Positions 17,598 through 26,595 of a stretch of 64,000 bases of DNA are shown here, in pieces. The stretch's first letter is position 1. Every line of letters starts with the position of its first letter. The stretch spans positions 868,001 to 932,000 of the forward strand of contig NZ_CP150145.1 of assembly GCF_037963835.1 (NCBI RefSeq), written 5' to 3'. This DNA comes from Paenibacillus sp. FSL H8-0332. GTDB taxonomy: Bacteria; Bacillota; Bacilli; Paenibacillales; Paenibacillaceae. The translations under genes and the position numbers were made by a program. Below the pieces are notes generated by a model. That model was not told the DNA's origin. It made no database searches and saw only the letters and a program-made list of their open reading frames with translations.

Positions 17598-18506
17598 CTA
17601 CACGTGCAGGGTATACCGGCCCGCCTTACTGGTCTCCCGTACAGCTTCAAGCTCCAGCGCAGAGAGCGGCTGCGAACGGGCAGCCGCAATATTCTGCCGC
17701 AGCTGCTCCAAGCTGCTGGCCCCAGGGATAATAGCAGCAACCGCCGGATCAGCCAGCGGATATTGCAGTGCAGTCTGCGTCAGCGTCCGGGTGAGGGTGG
17801 TCTGGCTCATCAGCTGCTCATGCAGCGCCGTGAGCTCAGCCTCCGTATAGTCCAGATACGCCCGCTGCGCCTTGCTGCTGCCATGATCGGTCAGAATGCC
17901 GCTCGCCAGCGGCCCCCGCGCAATCAGGCTGATGCCTGCGCGGCCCAGCAGCGGAAGAATGCTCTCCTCCGGGCGTCTGTCGAGAATGCTATACTGGCTC
18001 ATCACGCTGACAATTCCGGAACGCTGTACATATTCACGGATTACATTCGGCCGGATGGAGGAGATGCCGTAATGGCGGATAACCCCTTCGCGCTTCAGCT
18101 CCTCGAAGGCTTCAATCGTCTCATCGATATCATCCTCCAGCGTTCCTCCGTGCAGCTGATACAGGTCAATATAATCGGTCTGCAGCCTGCGTAGACTCTC
18201 CTTCACAGCGGAGCGGATATAGGTCTTGGAGGCATCCCAGCCCCAGCCTTCCTTACCGGGAATTCTGCGGTTGCCCACCTTAGTTGCCAGGATAACGTCA
18301 GCGCGGCGGTGCCGGATAGCCTGACCGACAATCTCCTCATTGCGGCCCTCATCGTAGAGGTCGGCAGTATCCAGGAAGTTGATCCCACGGTCCAGCGCTT
18401 CGTGGATAATGGCGGTTGCCTGCGCTTCATCGGTGCCCAGTGACATGCAGCCGAGGCCCATGGCACTTACGTCTAAATCGGATGATCCCAATCGGTTAGT
18501 CTTCAT
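17598..18506 (-). CDS. Aldo/keto reductase (YhdN/IolS-like)
   Basis: 302 residues, NADPH-dependent TIM-barrel oxidoreductase. The family motif GLGCMSLG is near residue 17; the catalytic tetrad is Asp and Tyr in FLDTADLYDEG, Lys in ILATKVGN and His in YQLHGG; the C-terminal cofactor site is AAIIPGASSLEQL. It is monocistronic on the minus strand with a repeat array upstream of its promoter region. The natural substrate is unknown. Confidence 0.9.
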   Translation of the reverse strand: MKTNRLGSSDLDVSAMGLGCMSLGTDEAQATAIIHEALDRGINFLDTADLYDEGRNEEIVGQAIRHRRADVILATKVGNRRIPGKEGWGWDASKTYIRSAVKESLRRLQTDYIDLYQLHGGTLEDDIDETIEAFEELKREGVIRHYGISSIRPNVIREYVQRSGIVSVMSQYSILDRRPEESILPLLGRAGISLIARGPLASGILTDHGSSKAQRAYLDYTEAELTALHEQLMSQTTLTRTLTQTALQYPLADPAVAAIIPGASSLEQLRQNIAAARSQPLSALELEAVRETSKAGRYTLHV

Positions 18507-18693
18507 CGGATGTCCTTTCGTTACTGCAGTGATGGGTATTGATGGGTATGAATGAGTTCATTATAGCATTCAGGCACAGCGTAAGCACTCGGACGGGACT
18601 GCTTCAAGGTTCAACTGGTACAGCATCCGTCTTTAAATTGTGGTTGGGCTTGATGAGACCTGAAGTTTTAAAAAAGTAAAAGAATTGCGAGAA

Positions 18694-18870
18694 ATTGTAT
18701 GTGGAAAACCGAATACAATGTGCTTGCGCGAAGATGTCGGGCCGAATGTATGTGAAAAACCGAATACAATGTGCCTGCGCGAAGGTAATCAGGCCCAATG
18801 TATGCTAAAAACCGAATACAATGTGCCAGCGCGAAGATATCAGGCCCAATGTATGCGGAAAACCCAACAT
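18694..18870. repeat. 51-bp tandem hairpin array A
   Basis: About 3.5 units start at 18694, 18745, 18797 and 18848, giving spacings of 51, 52 and 51. Each unit opens with an inverted repeat: an arm like ATTGTATGTGG, an AAAA loop, and CCGAATACAAT (9 of 11 pairs in the first unit), followed by a GC-rich linker containing TGCGCGAAG. The fourth unit is decayed. The 52-base step breaks any continuous reading frame, so this is not protein repeat coding. It lies upstream of the aldo/keto reductase at 18506 and shares sequence with the array at 40.1 kb. Confidence 0.85.
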
Positions 18871-19290
18871 AATAGTTTAGGCGGTGCCGTCTTACTGATC
18901 CAATTAAATCTGTGGGCAAGGACATACCTCAGGGGTTCGGTGAAAAGAAACCAGAATAACCGAGTCGGTTCCTTACGGACCAGAAAGCCGTTAATTTGAA
19001 GAAAAAGGAACTTTTTGCAGAGTAACGGACCGAGTGGACCTTATCGTCTCTCTAAAGAACGTTTAGAAGTGGAATATTCGTTAATAAGGGCCATGGTGTC
19101 CGCAACTTGCCCAAGTTGTGACTCTCCTTCGAAATAAGCGCGTCTCAGTCCGTAACGCCGAGCCAAACGCCCCAATAAGACCGAACCCACACCTAAGGGA
19201 GATAGCTCCACGCCTTCAGCCCTTCTGACATCGCTAAGCCTCTACTCCACCATTTTAAATCTGATGCTTTACTAGTAGTGATATCTGCAC
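18871..19290. other. Gene-poor stretch with one unexplained open frame
   Basis: No recognisable gene. On the minus strand 19241-19041 is open for 66 codons and reads as plausible protein (GVGSVLLGRLARRYGLRRAY, then LGQVADTMALINEYSTSKRS), but it has only GTG starts and no clear ribosome site. It may be a gene remnant or chance. The plus strand shows nothing. Confidence 0.3.
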
Positions 19291-19332
19291 AAAAAACAAT
19301 CCTGCATCACCGCGAGCGGGTGGGCAGGATTG
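19291..19332 (-). terminator. Terminator of the 19.4-21.3 kb genes
   Basis: Arms CAATCCTGC and GCAGGATTG; on the minus strand the hairpin is followed by six T. It lies 33 bases after the stop of the YghZ-like reductase. Confidence 0.85.
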
Positions 19333-19365
19333 CCGTCATATCTATAGGTGGAGTGCCTGCTTAAC

Positions 19366-20355
19366 TTATCCGCGCAGAATCTGCTCGATCTGCTCCAGTT
19401 CTTCCGCACTTAGCTCAGGCGCATTGAGTGAAGCTACAGCATCTTCGATCTGGCTCACCTTGCTCGCACCGATCAGTGCAGAGGTCACTTTGCCGCCGCG
19501 CAGGACCCAGGACAAGGCGAGCTGTGACATCTTCTGTCCGCGTGCCGCCGCAATTTCGTTCAGCTTGCTTACCTTGGCGATAACCTCTGCGGTGATCTCC
19601 TTCTCGGAGAGGAACACACTCGGTCCGGCGGCACGGGAATCGGCGGTGATGCCGTTCAAGTAACGGTCGGTCAGGATGCCCTTCTGCAGTGGGGAGAAGG
19701 CAATGGTGCCGATGCCTTCTTCTTCGAGCACATCCTGCAGGCCGTCCTCGATCCAGCGCGACATCATCGAGTAGTTCGGCTGATGGATCAGGCAAGGCGT
19801 GCCCAGGCGGCGGAGAATCTGCGCGGCTTCACGCGCTTCCTCCGGTCTGTAGTTCGAGATGCCGACATACAGCGCCTTGCCCTGGCGTACCAGCAGGTCG
19901 AGGGCGGACATGGTTTCTTCCAGCGGCGTATTCGGGTCCGGACGGTGGTGGTAGTAGATGTCTACATAATCCAGTCCGAGCCGCTTCAGACTCTGATCCA
20001 GACTGGATACCAGATTCTTCTTGGAGCCCCATTCCCCGTACGGGCCTGGCCACATATAGTACCCGGCTTTGCTGGAGATGATCAGCTCGTCACGGTAAGG
20101 GGCAAGATCCTTCTTCAGTATTTGGCCGAAGCTCTCTTCAGCAGAGCCGGCGGGCGGGCCGTAGTTATTGGCAAGGTCGAAGTGGGTAATCCCCAGGTCG
20201 AAGGCACGGCGGACCATAGCGCGGCCGTTCTCGAAGACATCATTGCCTCCGAAATTATGCCACAGCCCGAGGGAGATGGCCGGCAGCAGTAGGCCGCTGC
20301 GTCCAGTGCGGTTATATTTCATCGTGTCATAACGTTCAGGATTGGCGATATACAT
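19366..20355 (-). CDS. Aldo/keto reductase, YghZ/L-glyceraldehyde-3-phosphate reductase-like
   Basis: 329 residues with TTAGGAGG before the ATG. The N terminus YNRTGRSGLLLPAISLGLWH and the long loop YYMWPGPYGEWGSKKNLV are characteristic of the YghZ/Gpr subgroup. Catalytic residues are visible: Asp and Tyr in FDLANNYG, Lys in ISSKAGYY and His in YYHHRPDP; the cofactor segment is SALIGASKVSQIED. It lies 96 bases downstream of an AraC-type regulator on the same strand, which may control it. Confidence 0.88.
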   Translation of the reverse strand: MYIANPERYDTMKYNRTGRSGLLLPAISLGLWHNFGGNDVFENGRAMVRRAFDLGITHFDLANNYGPPAGSAEESFGQILKKDLAPYRDELIISSKAGYYMWPGPYGEWGSKKNLVSSLDQSLKRLGLDYVDIYYHHRPDPNTPLEETMSALDLLVRQGKALYVGISNYRPEEAREAAQILRRLGTPCLIHQPNYSMMSRWIEDGLQDVLEEEGIGTIAFSPLQKGILTDRYLNGITADSRAAGPSVFLSEKEITAEVIAKVSKLNEIAAARGQKMSQLALSWVLRGGKVTSALIGASKVSQIEDAVASLNAPELSAEELEQIEQILRG

Positions 20356-20450
20356 ATTGGATTCCTCCTAAGTTTAAGTTGTGCGGGACTTCATACCTTC
20401 CTAATTGTAGCGGATAAACGCTTTCAATCGTATGTCAGCATGGCTGATTT

Positions 20451-21293
20451 TTATAGCACAATGTCTGTATCTGCATGGCGGAGCCGGTACTCTTTGGGCG
20501 AGCAGCCCTTCACCTTCTTGAACATCCGGGAGAACAGCAAAGCATCCTGATACCCCACCGATTGCGAGATCTCCCCGATAGTGCAGCCGGTCTCCGTCAG
20601 CAGCTCGCAGGCCTTGGACATACGGAATTGGAGCAGATATTGCTGCGGAGGCAAGCCGACCGTCCGCTTGAACAGCGCCGACATATATTTGCGGTCCAGC
20701 TTCAGGGAAGCGGACAGGCTCTCCATCGTCACATTCTCGGCGTAGTGGGCTTGAAGGTAATGCAGGCACTGCTCGACATAGACACTTCTGCTGCGCGGAG
20801 CCGGGCTGTCGGCAGCAGGGACCGTGCGCAGCAGCAGGGAGAAGAACTCATAGAGCATCACCTTCAGCGGCAGGTCCAGCAGTTCCCCGCTGCTCCCCGT
20901 CTCAGATAACCTGGCAGACAGCGAGGGCATCAGCACCTGGTCCATCGGGAACACCGGCTGCTCCGGGGTAAGCGAAGTCCGTCCCAGCAGATAACCCGCC
21001 TCCTCCCCGGTAAAAGCAATCCAGGAATACAGCCAAGGGTCAGCCTGATCTGCGGCATAATGCGTTACCACATGCGGATAAGTGAGGAAGGCTTGCCCTG
21101 CGCTCAGTGTATGGGTGGCTTCACCGACGGTTACCTTGCCGGTTCCGGCGTGTATGAAATGGATTTTGTACAGGCTGCGCACCCCGGGTCCGAACGAATG
21201 ACCGGGTGCGCACTGCTCCTGGCCCCAGTAATGCAGATACAGGTCAGGATTGGCCCGGTGGGGGCGATGGGCGTTATATTTGAATACAGTCAT
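20451..21293 (-). CDS. AraC-family transcriptional regulator with cupin sensor domain
   Basis: 280 residues. Residues 15-160 form an AraC-type ligand-binding cupin (IHFIHAGTGKVTVGEATHTL, LTYPHVVTHYAAD). Residues 175-275 hold two helix-turn-helix motifs (LSASLKLDRKYMSALFKRTV and ISQSVGYQDALLFSRMFKKV, PKEYR ending). Such regulators usually sense sugars. The gene directly downstream is an aldo/keto reductase on the same strand. Confidence 0.9.
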   Translation of the reverse strand: MTVFKYNAHRPHRANPDLYLHYWGQEQCAPGHSFGPGVRSLYKIHFIHAGTGKVTVGEATHTLSAGQAFLTYPHVVTHYAADQADPWLYSWIAFTGEEAGYLLGRTSLTPEQPVFPMDQVLMPSLSARLSETGSSGELLDLPLKVMLYEFFSLLLRTVPAADSPAPRSRSVYVEQCLHYLQAHYAENVTMESLSASLKLDRKYMSALFKRTVGLPPQQYLLQFRMSKACELLTETGCTIGEISQSVGYQDALLFSRMFKKVKGCSPKEYRLRHADTDIVL

Positions 21294-21457
21294 GCTTACA
21301 GCCTCACTTCCTGAAGGATGATGGCACTCCTAATGAACATATATCTCTAGTATACCTCAGAAGGAGGATGACCGGACAACCGCAAATAGTCCCAGCCCGG
21401 GAAGGGGAGGGACTAGGAGTATGAGGCTGAAGGCTGGCTGGCTGGGGCTGCTGGGAA

Positions 21458-21769
21458 TCAGGCTTCTATTTTGAGCATAACCAGCTCTTCTACGGGCTGA
21501 CCGTTCACTAAATGCTCCTCCACGATACGGGCCGCATCCTCCGTCGTTACATTGTAATACCAGACCCCGTCCGGATACACGATGACAAAAGGGCCGTTGC
21601 CGCATAGGCCGAGACAGCTGCTTTTGTTGATTTTGACCGTTTTGTTGATCCCTTGCTCCACCAATTGCTCCTTGAATTCCTGCATGACATCCTCTACGTC
21701 CTGGTTATTGCAGTGCTCACTGCAGCAGAAGAGCAGATGCTTCTTAAGTACCTTCAGACGCATATTCAT
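21458..21769 (-). CDS. Thioredoxin-like 2Fe-2S ferredoxin-domain protein
   Basis: 103 residues. The four cysteines follow the thioredoxin-like 2Fe-2S pattern: CCSEHC near residue 15-20 and SCLGLCGNGP near 52-60, then VIVYPDGVWYYNVT typical of the NuoE-like fold. Stand-alone versions are common in Bacillales and are often annotated as NAD(P)H dehydrogenase subunit NuoE-like or ferredoxin proteins. Start may be M1 or M3. No linked redox partner is visible. Confidence 0.82.
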   Translation of the reverse strand: MNMRLKVLKKHLLFCCSEHCNNQDVEDVMQEFKEQLVEQGINKTVKINKSSCLGLCGNGPFVIVYPDGVWYYNVTTEDAARIVEEHLVNGQPVEELVMLKIEA

Positions 21770-22101
21770 CGCGGTTTCCCCCTGGATTCTATAAGAGTAG
21801 CTTACCTGTTATACGAGGAGTATAGTCTCTTTTGGCGGCGCTGTAAGGAGATTAGAGCATTGTTCCCAAAGGCTTAATAACTGCCATGAACCGGAGAATT
21901 CAGTGTAATCTAAGCTGACTTCAAACCACTGAATTTGTGGAAAATGTGTCCGGCAGGCAATTTCCTGTTTCATAATTTTTTTTGTGGAACCCGGGCAAAG
22001 ATTGAAAGTTACCAGTTTCGCGGAGGAGCGTTTGGTTAAGTAAGGGGTGTGAAAGTTAAGCGAGAACTAAATTACAAATCAGCTACCAGGAGGGAATCGT
22101 T
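21770..22101. other. Divergent intergenic region without recognisable element
   Basis: About 330 bases between the 2Fe-2S gene (minus) and the stress-protein gene (plus). It holds a T-rich run near 21975-21985 and the GGAGGG ribosome site of the next gene; I could not fix a promoter and saw no gene. Confidence 0.4.
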
Positions 22102-22938
22102 ATGAATAAGAAAATTGTAGGGGTATTCCATACGGAGCATGAAGCTTCGCGGGCTATTGAAGACCTGAAGGCACATGGATTTCTGACAGAGGATATCTCA
22201 GTGATAGCGAGAAATAGACGCGATGCAGAAGCGATCAATGAAGAGACAGGAACCAAAGCGCCTGAGGGGTTGGCATCCGGGGCGGCGACAGGAGGTATTC
22301 TTGGCGGTGTGACGGGGCTGTTGGCAGGCATCGGCGCCCTGGCAATTCCGGGAATCGGGCCGATTATCGCAGCGGGACCGATTGCAGCGACATTGACCGG
22401 AGTAGCCGTTGGGGCAGGAACGGGCGGTCTTGTAGGCGGTCTGATCGGGCTGGGTATTCCTGAGGATGAAGCGGAAAGCTACGATAATGATGTGGACGAA
22501 GGACGCATTCTGGTCATGGTGGATGCAGATAACAAGCGGGAAAGTGAAGTATATTCTGTATTCCGTAACCACAATTCAGCGAACGCTGACCGTTATATGA
22601 ATGATACAAGTGCTGCCGGGGATGCCCCGCGGGACTCCGTCACAGATGCCGTGGATGCGGCGTTCAACGGCTCAGGTCTTGAAGGCAGACATGATACAGG
22701 GCTGGATACCATGAATTCCGCTACGGAGCATGACCTCCCGGAGAGAAGAGCGGTGGAGGACATGAACCAGCCGGGGATGACAGGAGACCTGTATTCCGGC
22801 ACGCGTAACGGCATAGACAAGACACCGGATCATACAGCAGACCGCAGACTGGCGGATCTGGAGGAGAAGCAGGCACAGAATGCTGCAAGGAATGAGGGAG
22901 CGCGAGCCGGCCAGAGCCGTGAGGGCGGACGGTTATAG
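22102..22938 (+). CDS. YflT/GSP17M-type general stress protein
   Basis: 278 residues. Residues 1-70 match the YflT/general stress protein 17M domain (KIVGVFHTEHEASRAIEDLK, GFLTEDISVIARN). Residues 77-135 are a long Gly/Ala membrane-like segment of the glycine-zipper type (GGVTGLLAGIGALAIPGIGP). A DUF1269-like acidic segment PEDEAESYDNDVDEGRILVM follows, and the last 120 residues are polar and disordered. CAGGAGGG precedes the ATG. Known relatives are stress-induced; the precise role is unknown. Confidence 0.85.
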   Translation: MNKKIVGVFHTEHEASRAIEDLKAHGFLTEDISVIARNRRDAEAINEETGTKAPEGLASGAATGGILGGVTGLLAGIGALAIPGIGPIIAAGPIAATLTGVAVGAGTGGLVGGLIGLGIPEDEAESYDNDVDEGRILVMVDADNKRESEVYSVFRNHNSANADRYMNDTSAAGDAPRDSVTDAVDAAFNGSGLEGRHDTGLDTMNSATEHDLPERRAVEDMNQPGMTGDLYSGTRNGIDKTPDHTADRRLADLEEKQAQNAARNEGARAGQSREGGRL

Positions 22939-23002
22939 TGAACTGCTGCTAGACCAGAGCATGGTCGCAGCTGGCAAGCGATGAATGTAACATGTGAATG
23001 AC

Positions 23003-23055
23003 ACAAACAAGGGTTTCCCGAAGTCCCGCCGGACTTCAGGGAAACCCTTGTTTGT
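23003..23055. terminator. Long bidirectional terminator
   Basis: A 17-bp perfect stem, ACAAACAAGGGTTTCCC with GGGAAACCCTTGTTTGT, plus an inner AGTCC/GGACT pair. It sits between the convergent stress-protein and glpX genes and can work in both directions (TTGTTTGT on each side). Confidence 0.88.
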
Positions 23056-23131
23056 CGCTGCAACGAATGACGTCTATTAAAAGGATGGCGGAGCCTGTTC
23101 CTGCTTGGTGGATAAGTTGCCGGGCAGAAAC

Positions 23132-24127
23132 CTACATCCAAGCCGCATCCTGCCTGACCGCAGCGATCTGCGGAATCTCCTTGCCGGGCAGGAAATGAAT
23201 GCTGCGGATGTAACGGATCGTGCGGCTCTGCGCCCGCATGATCACGGAATGGGTCTCGGCGCGTTCCTTGCCGATGAAGCGGACGCCGCTGAGGAACTCG
23301 CCGGAGGTCACTCCGGTTGCGGCGAAGATCACATCACCGGTGCCGACCATGTCCTCCATGGACAGCACCCGTGCCGGATGGTCCAGGCCCATCTGCAGGC
23401 AGCGCTGCATCTCTGCAGGGCCTTCGGGCAGCAGCCTGCCCTGAAGCTCCCCGCCCAGGCAACGCAGTGCGGCGGCAGCCAGTACGCCCTCCGGTGCACC
23501 GCCGGAGCCCATGTACAGATCGACATCGCTGTCCGGCAGCGCGGCGGCAATCGCTCCGGCAACGTCGCCGTGGCTGAGCAGCTTGATGCGTACGCCCGCT
23601 TCGCGCAGAATGGCGATCAGCCGCTCATGCCGCTTGCGGTCCAGCACCATCACCGTCAGCTCGGAGAGCGATTTGCCGGTAATCCGGGCGGCCTTGTGCA
23701 GCGTTACTTCCGCCGGGTCCCCGAGGCTGAGCCTGCCGGCCAGCTCCGGTCCGCAGGCCAGCTTCTCCATGTAGATGTCAGGCGCGTGGAGAAGGCTGCC
23801 CTTATCCGCAATGGCAATGACAGACTGGGCATTATGCAGCCCGCAGGCCACCACCTCTGTGCCTTCCAGCGGGTCCACCGCCACATCGACGGAAGGGCCG
23901 TTACGGTTACCGACCCGTTCCCCGATGTAGAGCATCGGGGCTTCGTCCATTTCTCCTTCACCGATCACGACGGTCCCGTCAATGGAGACGGAATCGAACA
24001 TGGAACGGATTGCAGTTGTGGCAGCTTCATCTGCCGCATGCTTGTCGCCCCGGCCGATCCAGCGGGCTGAGGATAATGCCCCAAGTTCAGTGACCCGTAC
24101 AATTTCCAGTGCCAATTCGCGTTCCAT
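23132..24127 (-). CDS. glpX: Class II fructose-1,6-bisphosphatase
   Basis: 331 residues, the gluconeogenic phosphatase that converts fructose-1,6-bisphosphate to fructose-6-phosphate. Family motifs: WIGRGDKHAADEAATTAIR near residue 24, VVIGEGEMDEAPMLYIGE with metal acidic residues near 54, and VDPLEGTEVVACG near 86, with MGSGGAPEGVLAAAALRCLG near 185. The spacing to yqfL and ccpN upstream is small (24 and 18 bases), so the three genes form one operon. Confidence 0.95.
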   Translation of the reverse strand: MERELALEIVRVTELGALSSARWIGRGDKHAADEAATTAIRSMFDSVSIDGTVVIGEGEMDEAPMLYIGERVGNRNGPSVDVAVDPLEGTEVVACGLHNAQSVIAIADKGSLLHAPDIYMEKLACGPELAGRLSLGDPAEVTLHKAARITGKSLSELTVMVLDRKRHERLIAILREAGVRIKLLSHGDVAGAIAAALPDSDVDLYMGSGGAPEGVLAAAALRCLGGELQGRLLPEGPAEMQRCLQMGLDHPARVLSMEDMVGTGDVIFAATGVTSGEFLSGVRFIGKERAETHSVIMRAQSRTIRYIRSIHFLPGKEIPQIAAVRQDAAWM

Positions 24128-24151
24128 AAGATTCCCTCCAGTTCAGTCTGA

Positions 24152-24952
24152 TTAGATATAACCCATAATAATGCCGGCTGTTTCTTCAATGGCCTTATCC
24201 GTAATATCAATGACGGGACAACCCAGCTTGGCGAATAGGGCTGCCGCATATTCCATTTCCTCTGTAATACGATCAAGGCTGGCATACTGTGAGCCTGTGG
24301 GCAGACCCAGCATCTTCAGCCGCTCGGAACGGATCTTCAGCATATATTCCGATTTCATGGTTAGTCCGATGATCCGTCCTGCAGGCAGGCTAAGGAGCTG
24401 CTGCGGCGGGCCGACCTCCGGCACAACCGGATAATTCACAACCTTTTTGCCCCGGTGGGCCAGAAAGATACTAAGCGGCGTCTTCGAGGTGCGGGACATG
24501 CCGAGCAGGACGATATCCGCCTTCAGCATCGCACCGAGGTCGCGCCCGTCATCGCAGGCGACGGTGAATTCAATAGCCTCCATCCGCCGGAAGTAATCCT
24601 CGTCCAGCTGGTGCAGCAGTCCTGGACGAGCCTGGGGCGCATCGTCGAAGGTATCAATGAAGGCCTGCATCATCGGCCCCATGATGTCAACCACTCTCAG
24701 ATCGAGGCGGACGGCCTCTTCACGGATCACCTCCCGCAGTTCAGGCTGAACGAGAGTATAAGCTACGAAGCCCTGATGCTGAGCGGCCTCTTCCATTACC
24801 TTGCGCAGTTCATCTTCATGTCTGACATTACCGTATCTTCTGATGGTGACACGCTGATTCTGAAATTGGTGTATCACGGCCTGCACAACCGCATCCGCCG
24901 TATCTCCAATAGAATCCGAGCATATCGTAATGAAATGGGTGGATGGCTCCAT
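24152..24952 (-). CDS. yqfL: PPDK/PEP synthase regulatory kinase-phosphorylase (DUF299)
   Basis: 266 residues. The family is a bifunctional Ser/Thr kinase and phosphorylase acting on pyruvate phosphate dikinase or PEP synthase. Visible are the N-terminal CSDSIGDTADAVVQA, the P-loop-like GMSRTSKTPLSIFLAHRGKK near residue 152 and VNYPVVPEV after it. In B. subtilis yqfL lies directly downstream of ccpN, as here, and was linked to CcpN activity. The synteny supports the symbol. Confidence 0.92.
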   Translation of the reverse strand: MEPSTHFITICSDSIGDTADAVVQAVIHQFQNQRVTIRRYGNVRHEDELRKVMEEAAQHQGFVAYTLVQPELREVIREEAVRLDLRVVDIMGPMMQAFIDTFDDAPQARPGLLHQLDEDYFRRMEAIEFTVACDDGRDLGAMLKADIVLLGMSRTSKTPLSIFLAHRGKKVVNYPVVPEVGPPQQLLSLPAGRIIGLTMKSEYMLKIRSERLKMLGLPTGSQYASLDRITEEMEYAAALFAKLGCPVIDITDKAIEETAGIIMGYI

Positions 24953-24970
24953 GCTCTATCAATTCCTCCG

Positions 24971-25615
24971 TTATCCTTTGGCTTCAAGCTCGAGGAGAAG
25001 CTTTACGATGGAAGTCTTGGTCAACCGCCCGACTACGTCCAGCCCAGTGGCGGACCCTTCCCCGCTGCCGGGAACAACTACCGGCAGACTGTCTACCTCG
25101 TGATATATCATGCGCTGCGCGGCGTCAAGCACCGTGTCATCGGGCGAAACAGTGACTACCTTGGGCTGACGGGTCATGACCATGCTCACAGGCATGGTTA
25201 CCGCTCCGGGATTACCGAGCGTGACCTTCAGGAAGTCCTTGCGCGAGGCGACCCCGGTTAGCTTACCGTTGCTATCGCAGATGATCAGCGTACCGACATC
25301 CTGCAGGAACAGTGTAACTACAGCATCCTGAATCGTCGTATTCTCGCGGATAATGACCGGGATGCTCTGGATATCGCTAACCTTGGTATCCTGCAGCAGG
25401 CCCCGGCTGTTATGGCGCGCTGCCGCCTTGGTGCCGGGGAAGTAGCCGACCTTGGGCTTCGCGTCCACATATTCGAGCATGACCAGGATGGACAAGTCTC
25501 CCCGGATGGTCGGCCGGCTGAGGCCCAAGCTTTCGGCGATTTGGTCACCGGTAATCGGCGCTCTTTTTTTCACAATCTCAATAATTTGCAATTGTCGGGC
25601 TGTCAGTTCGATCAC
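24971..25615 (-). CDS. ccpN: CcpN-type repressor of gluconeogenic genes (HTH plus two CBS)
   Basis: 214 residues. Residues 1-60 are a winged helix (LTARQLQIIEIVKKRAPITG, LGLSRPTIRGDLSIL). Two CBS domains follow (residues 78-140 and 150-210; VSDIQSIPVIIRENTTIQDA, MVMTRQPKVVTVSPDDTVLD), which bind adenylates. In B. subtilis CcpN represses gapB and pckA when glycolytic ATP/ADP is high. First gene of the ccpN-yqfL-glpX cluster. Confidence 0.92.
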   Translation of the reverse strand: MIELTARQLQIIEIVKKRAPITGDQIAESLGLSRPTIRGDLSILVMLEYVDAKPKVGYFPGTKAAARHNSRGLLQDTKVSDIQSIPVIIRENTTIQDAVVTLFLQDVGTLIICDSNGKLTGVASRKDFLKVTLGNPGAVTMPVSMVMTRQPKVVTVSPDDTVLDAAQRMIYHEVDSLPVVVPGSGEGSATGLDVVGRLTKTSIVKLLLELEAKG

Positions 25616-25894
25616 AATGTTCCTCCGCTTTCCGGTATACGAATAGATGCAGGCACTTCTCTATATAGAAAAGGAGTACCGTTCCGCCGATTCCTCCTTT
25701 CAATCAGACGTCCTAATGGAAGCTTATTCCCTAACTTGGTTATATAATACGCAATAATGATCATAAATGCAATATATAGTACGTCATATATAAAATTAAT
25801 GAGCCTTGTGCAAACAAAAGATAGGCGAGTTGTGCCCGACGTTGGGAAATATGGTAAGGTTTGGAGAGAGGTTCAGGCAAGGAGGTGTATTCAT

Positions 25895-26494
25895 TTGAGG
25901 AAATCATGCTTCATTCTATTGTATAGCGTGGTCCTACTATCATTGTTACTTGCCGGATGCAGCAAGGACACCCCGAAGTACGCAGAACTGTTCACACAGG
26001 TGGAAAAGCACCAGGCTGTGTTCACGCAGCCGCTAGAAGAAGGGCTTGCTGCTCTGGAAATTACGGATGCCGTAGGGGAATACGATACAACTCTGGGGAC
26101 AGTGATGCAGGATGAAATCCTGACTGTGAATGATATGGAGTTCATCCAGCAGATTACGGCAGATGTACCAACGGATAAGATCATTGGCTACCGGATCGGG
26201 ACAGTATTTCCCAGATCAGAGTCCGGATATGAGAATGCGATGGAGCTTGTGCGCGTATTCCTGGAACATTACAAGCCTGCGGATAAGGAAGAGGCGGACA
26301 AAGTTGAGCAATCCATTCAGTCGATTGACCGGATGGCGCTTCCGCTTAAGCCGCTGACTGGATCTATCGAAGAATCATGGACTTACGGTGAGGGTGAGAA
26401 TAAGCTGTATATCACCTATAAGATATCGAACAGCAACCAGAGTGATGAGGAATTGCCGCTGAATTTGTATTTCAGTTCGGAAGAGAAGCATTAA
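25895..26494 (+). CDS. Small secreted lipoprotein, unknown
   Basis: 199 residues from TTG 25895; a textbook AAGGAGGTG lies 8 bases upstream, whereas the frame's earlier ATG at 25757 has no ribosome site. The signal peptide SCFILLYSVVLLSLLLAGC ends in a lipobox, so the protein is lipid-anchored outside the cell. The remainder is acidic and has no motif I recognise. Divergent from ccpN. Confidence 0.75.
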   Translation: MRKSCFILLYSVVLLSLLLAGCSKDTPKYAELFTQVEKHQAVFTQPLEEGLAALEITDAVGEYDTTLGTVMQDEILTVNDMEFIQQITADVPTDKIIGYRIGTVFPRSESGYENAMELVRVFLEHYKPADKEEADKVEQSIQSIDRMALPLKPLTGSIEESWTYGEGENKLYITYKISNSNQSDEELPLNLYFSSEEKH

Positions 26495-26531
26495 ACTCCA
26501 TGGTGCCCAACGCTATATGAAAAGACAACAG

Positions 26532-26570
26532 AACAGCCCGGAACCCTTTTGTAAGGGTCCGGGCTGTTCA
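26532..26570. terminator. Bidirectional terminator
   Basis: Arms GAACAGCCCGGA and TCCGGGCTGTTC with inner CCCTT/AAGGG; it separates the convergent lipoprotein and epimerase genes. Confidence 0.88.
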
Positions 26571-26595
26571 CATACGTAGTATCTTACAACATAGG

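Noticed and set aside
18694..18870. CRISPR array
   Set aside because: Units are contiguous copies with no unique spacers, and no cas genes are present. The same applies to arrays B and C.
22000..22101. Sigma-B promoter for the YflT-type stress gene
   Set aside because: A GTTT and a GGGTGT are present near 22030-22050 but the spacing is too short for a sigma-B promoter.
23105..24070. 321-codon plus-strand frame over glpX
   Set aside because: Antisense shadow; glpX has all family motifs.
25757..25894. N-terminal 46 codons of the lipoprotein frame
   Set aside because: A signal peptide must be N-terminal, and the consensus ribosome site lies directly before TTG 25895.
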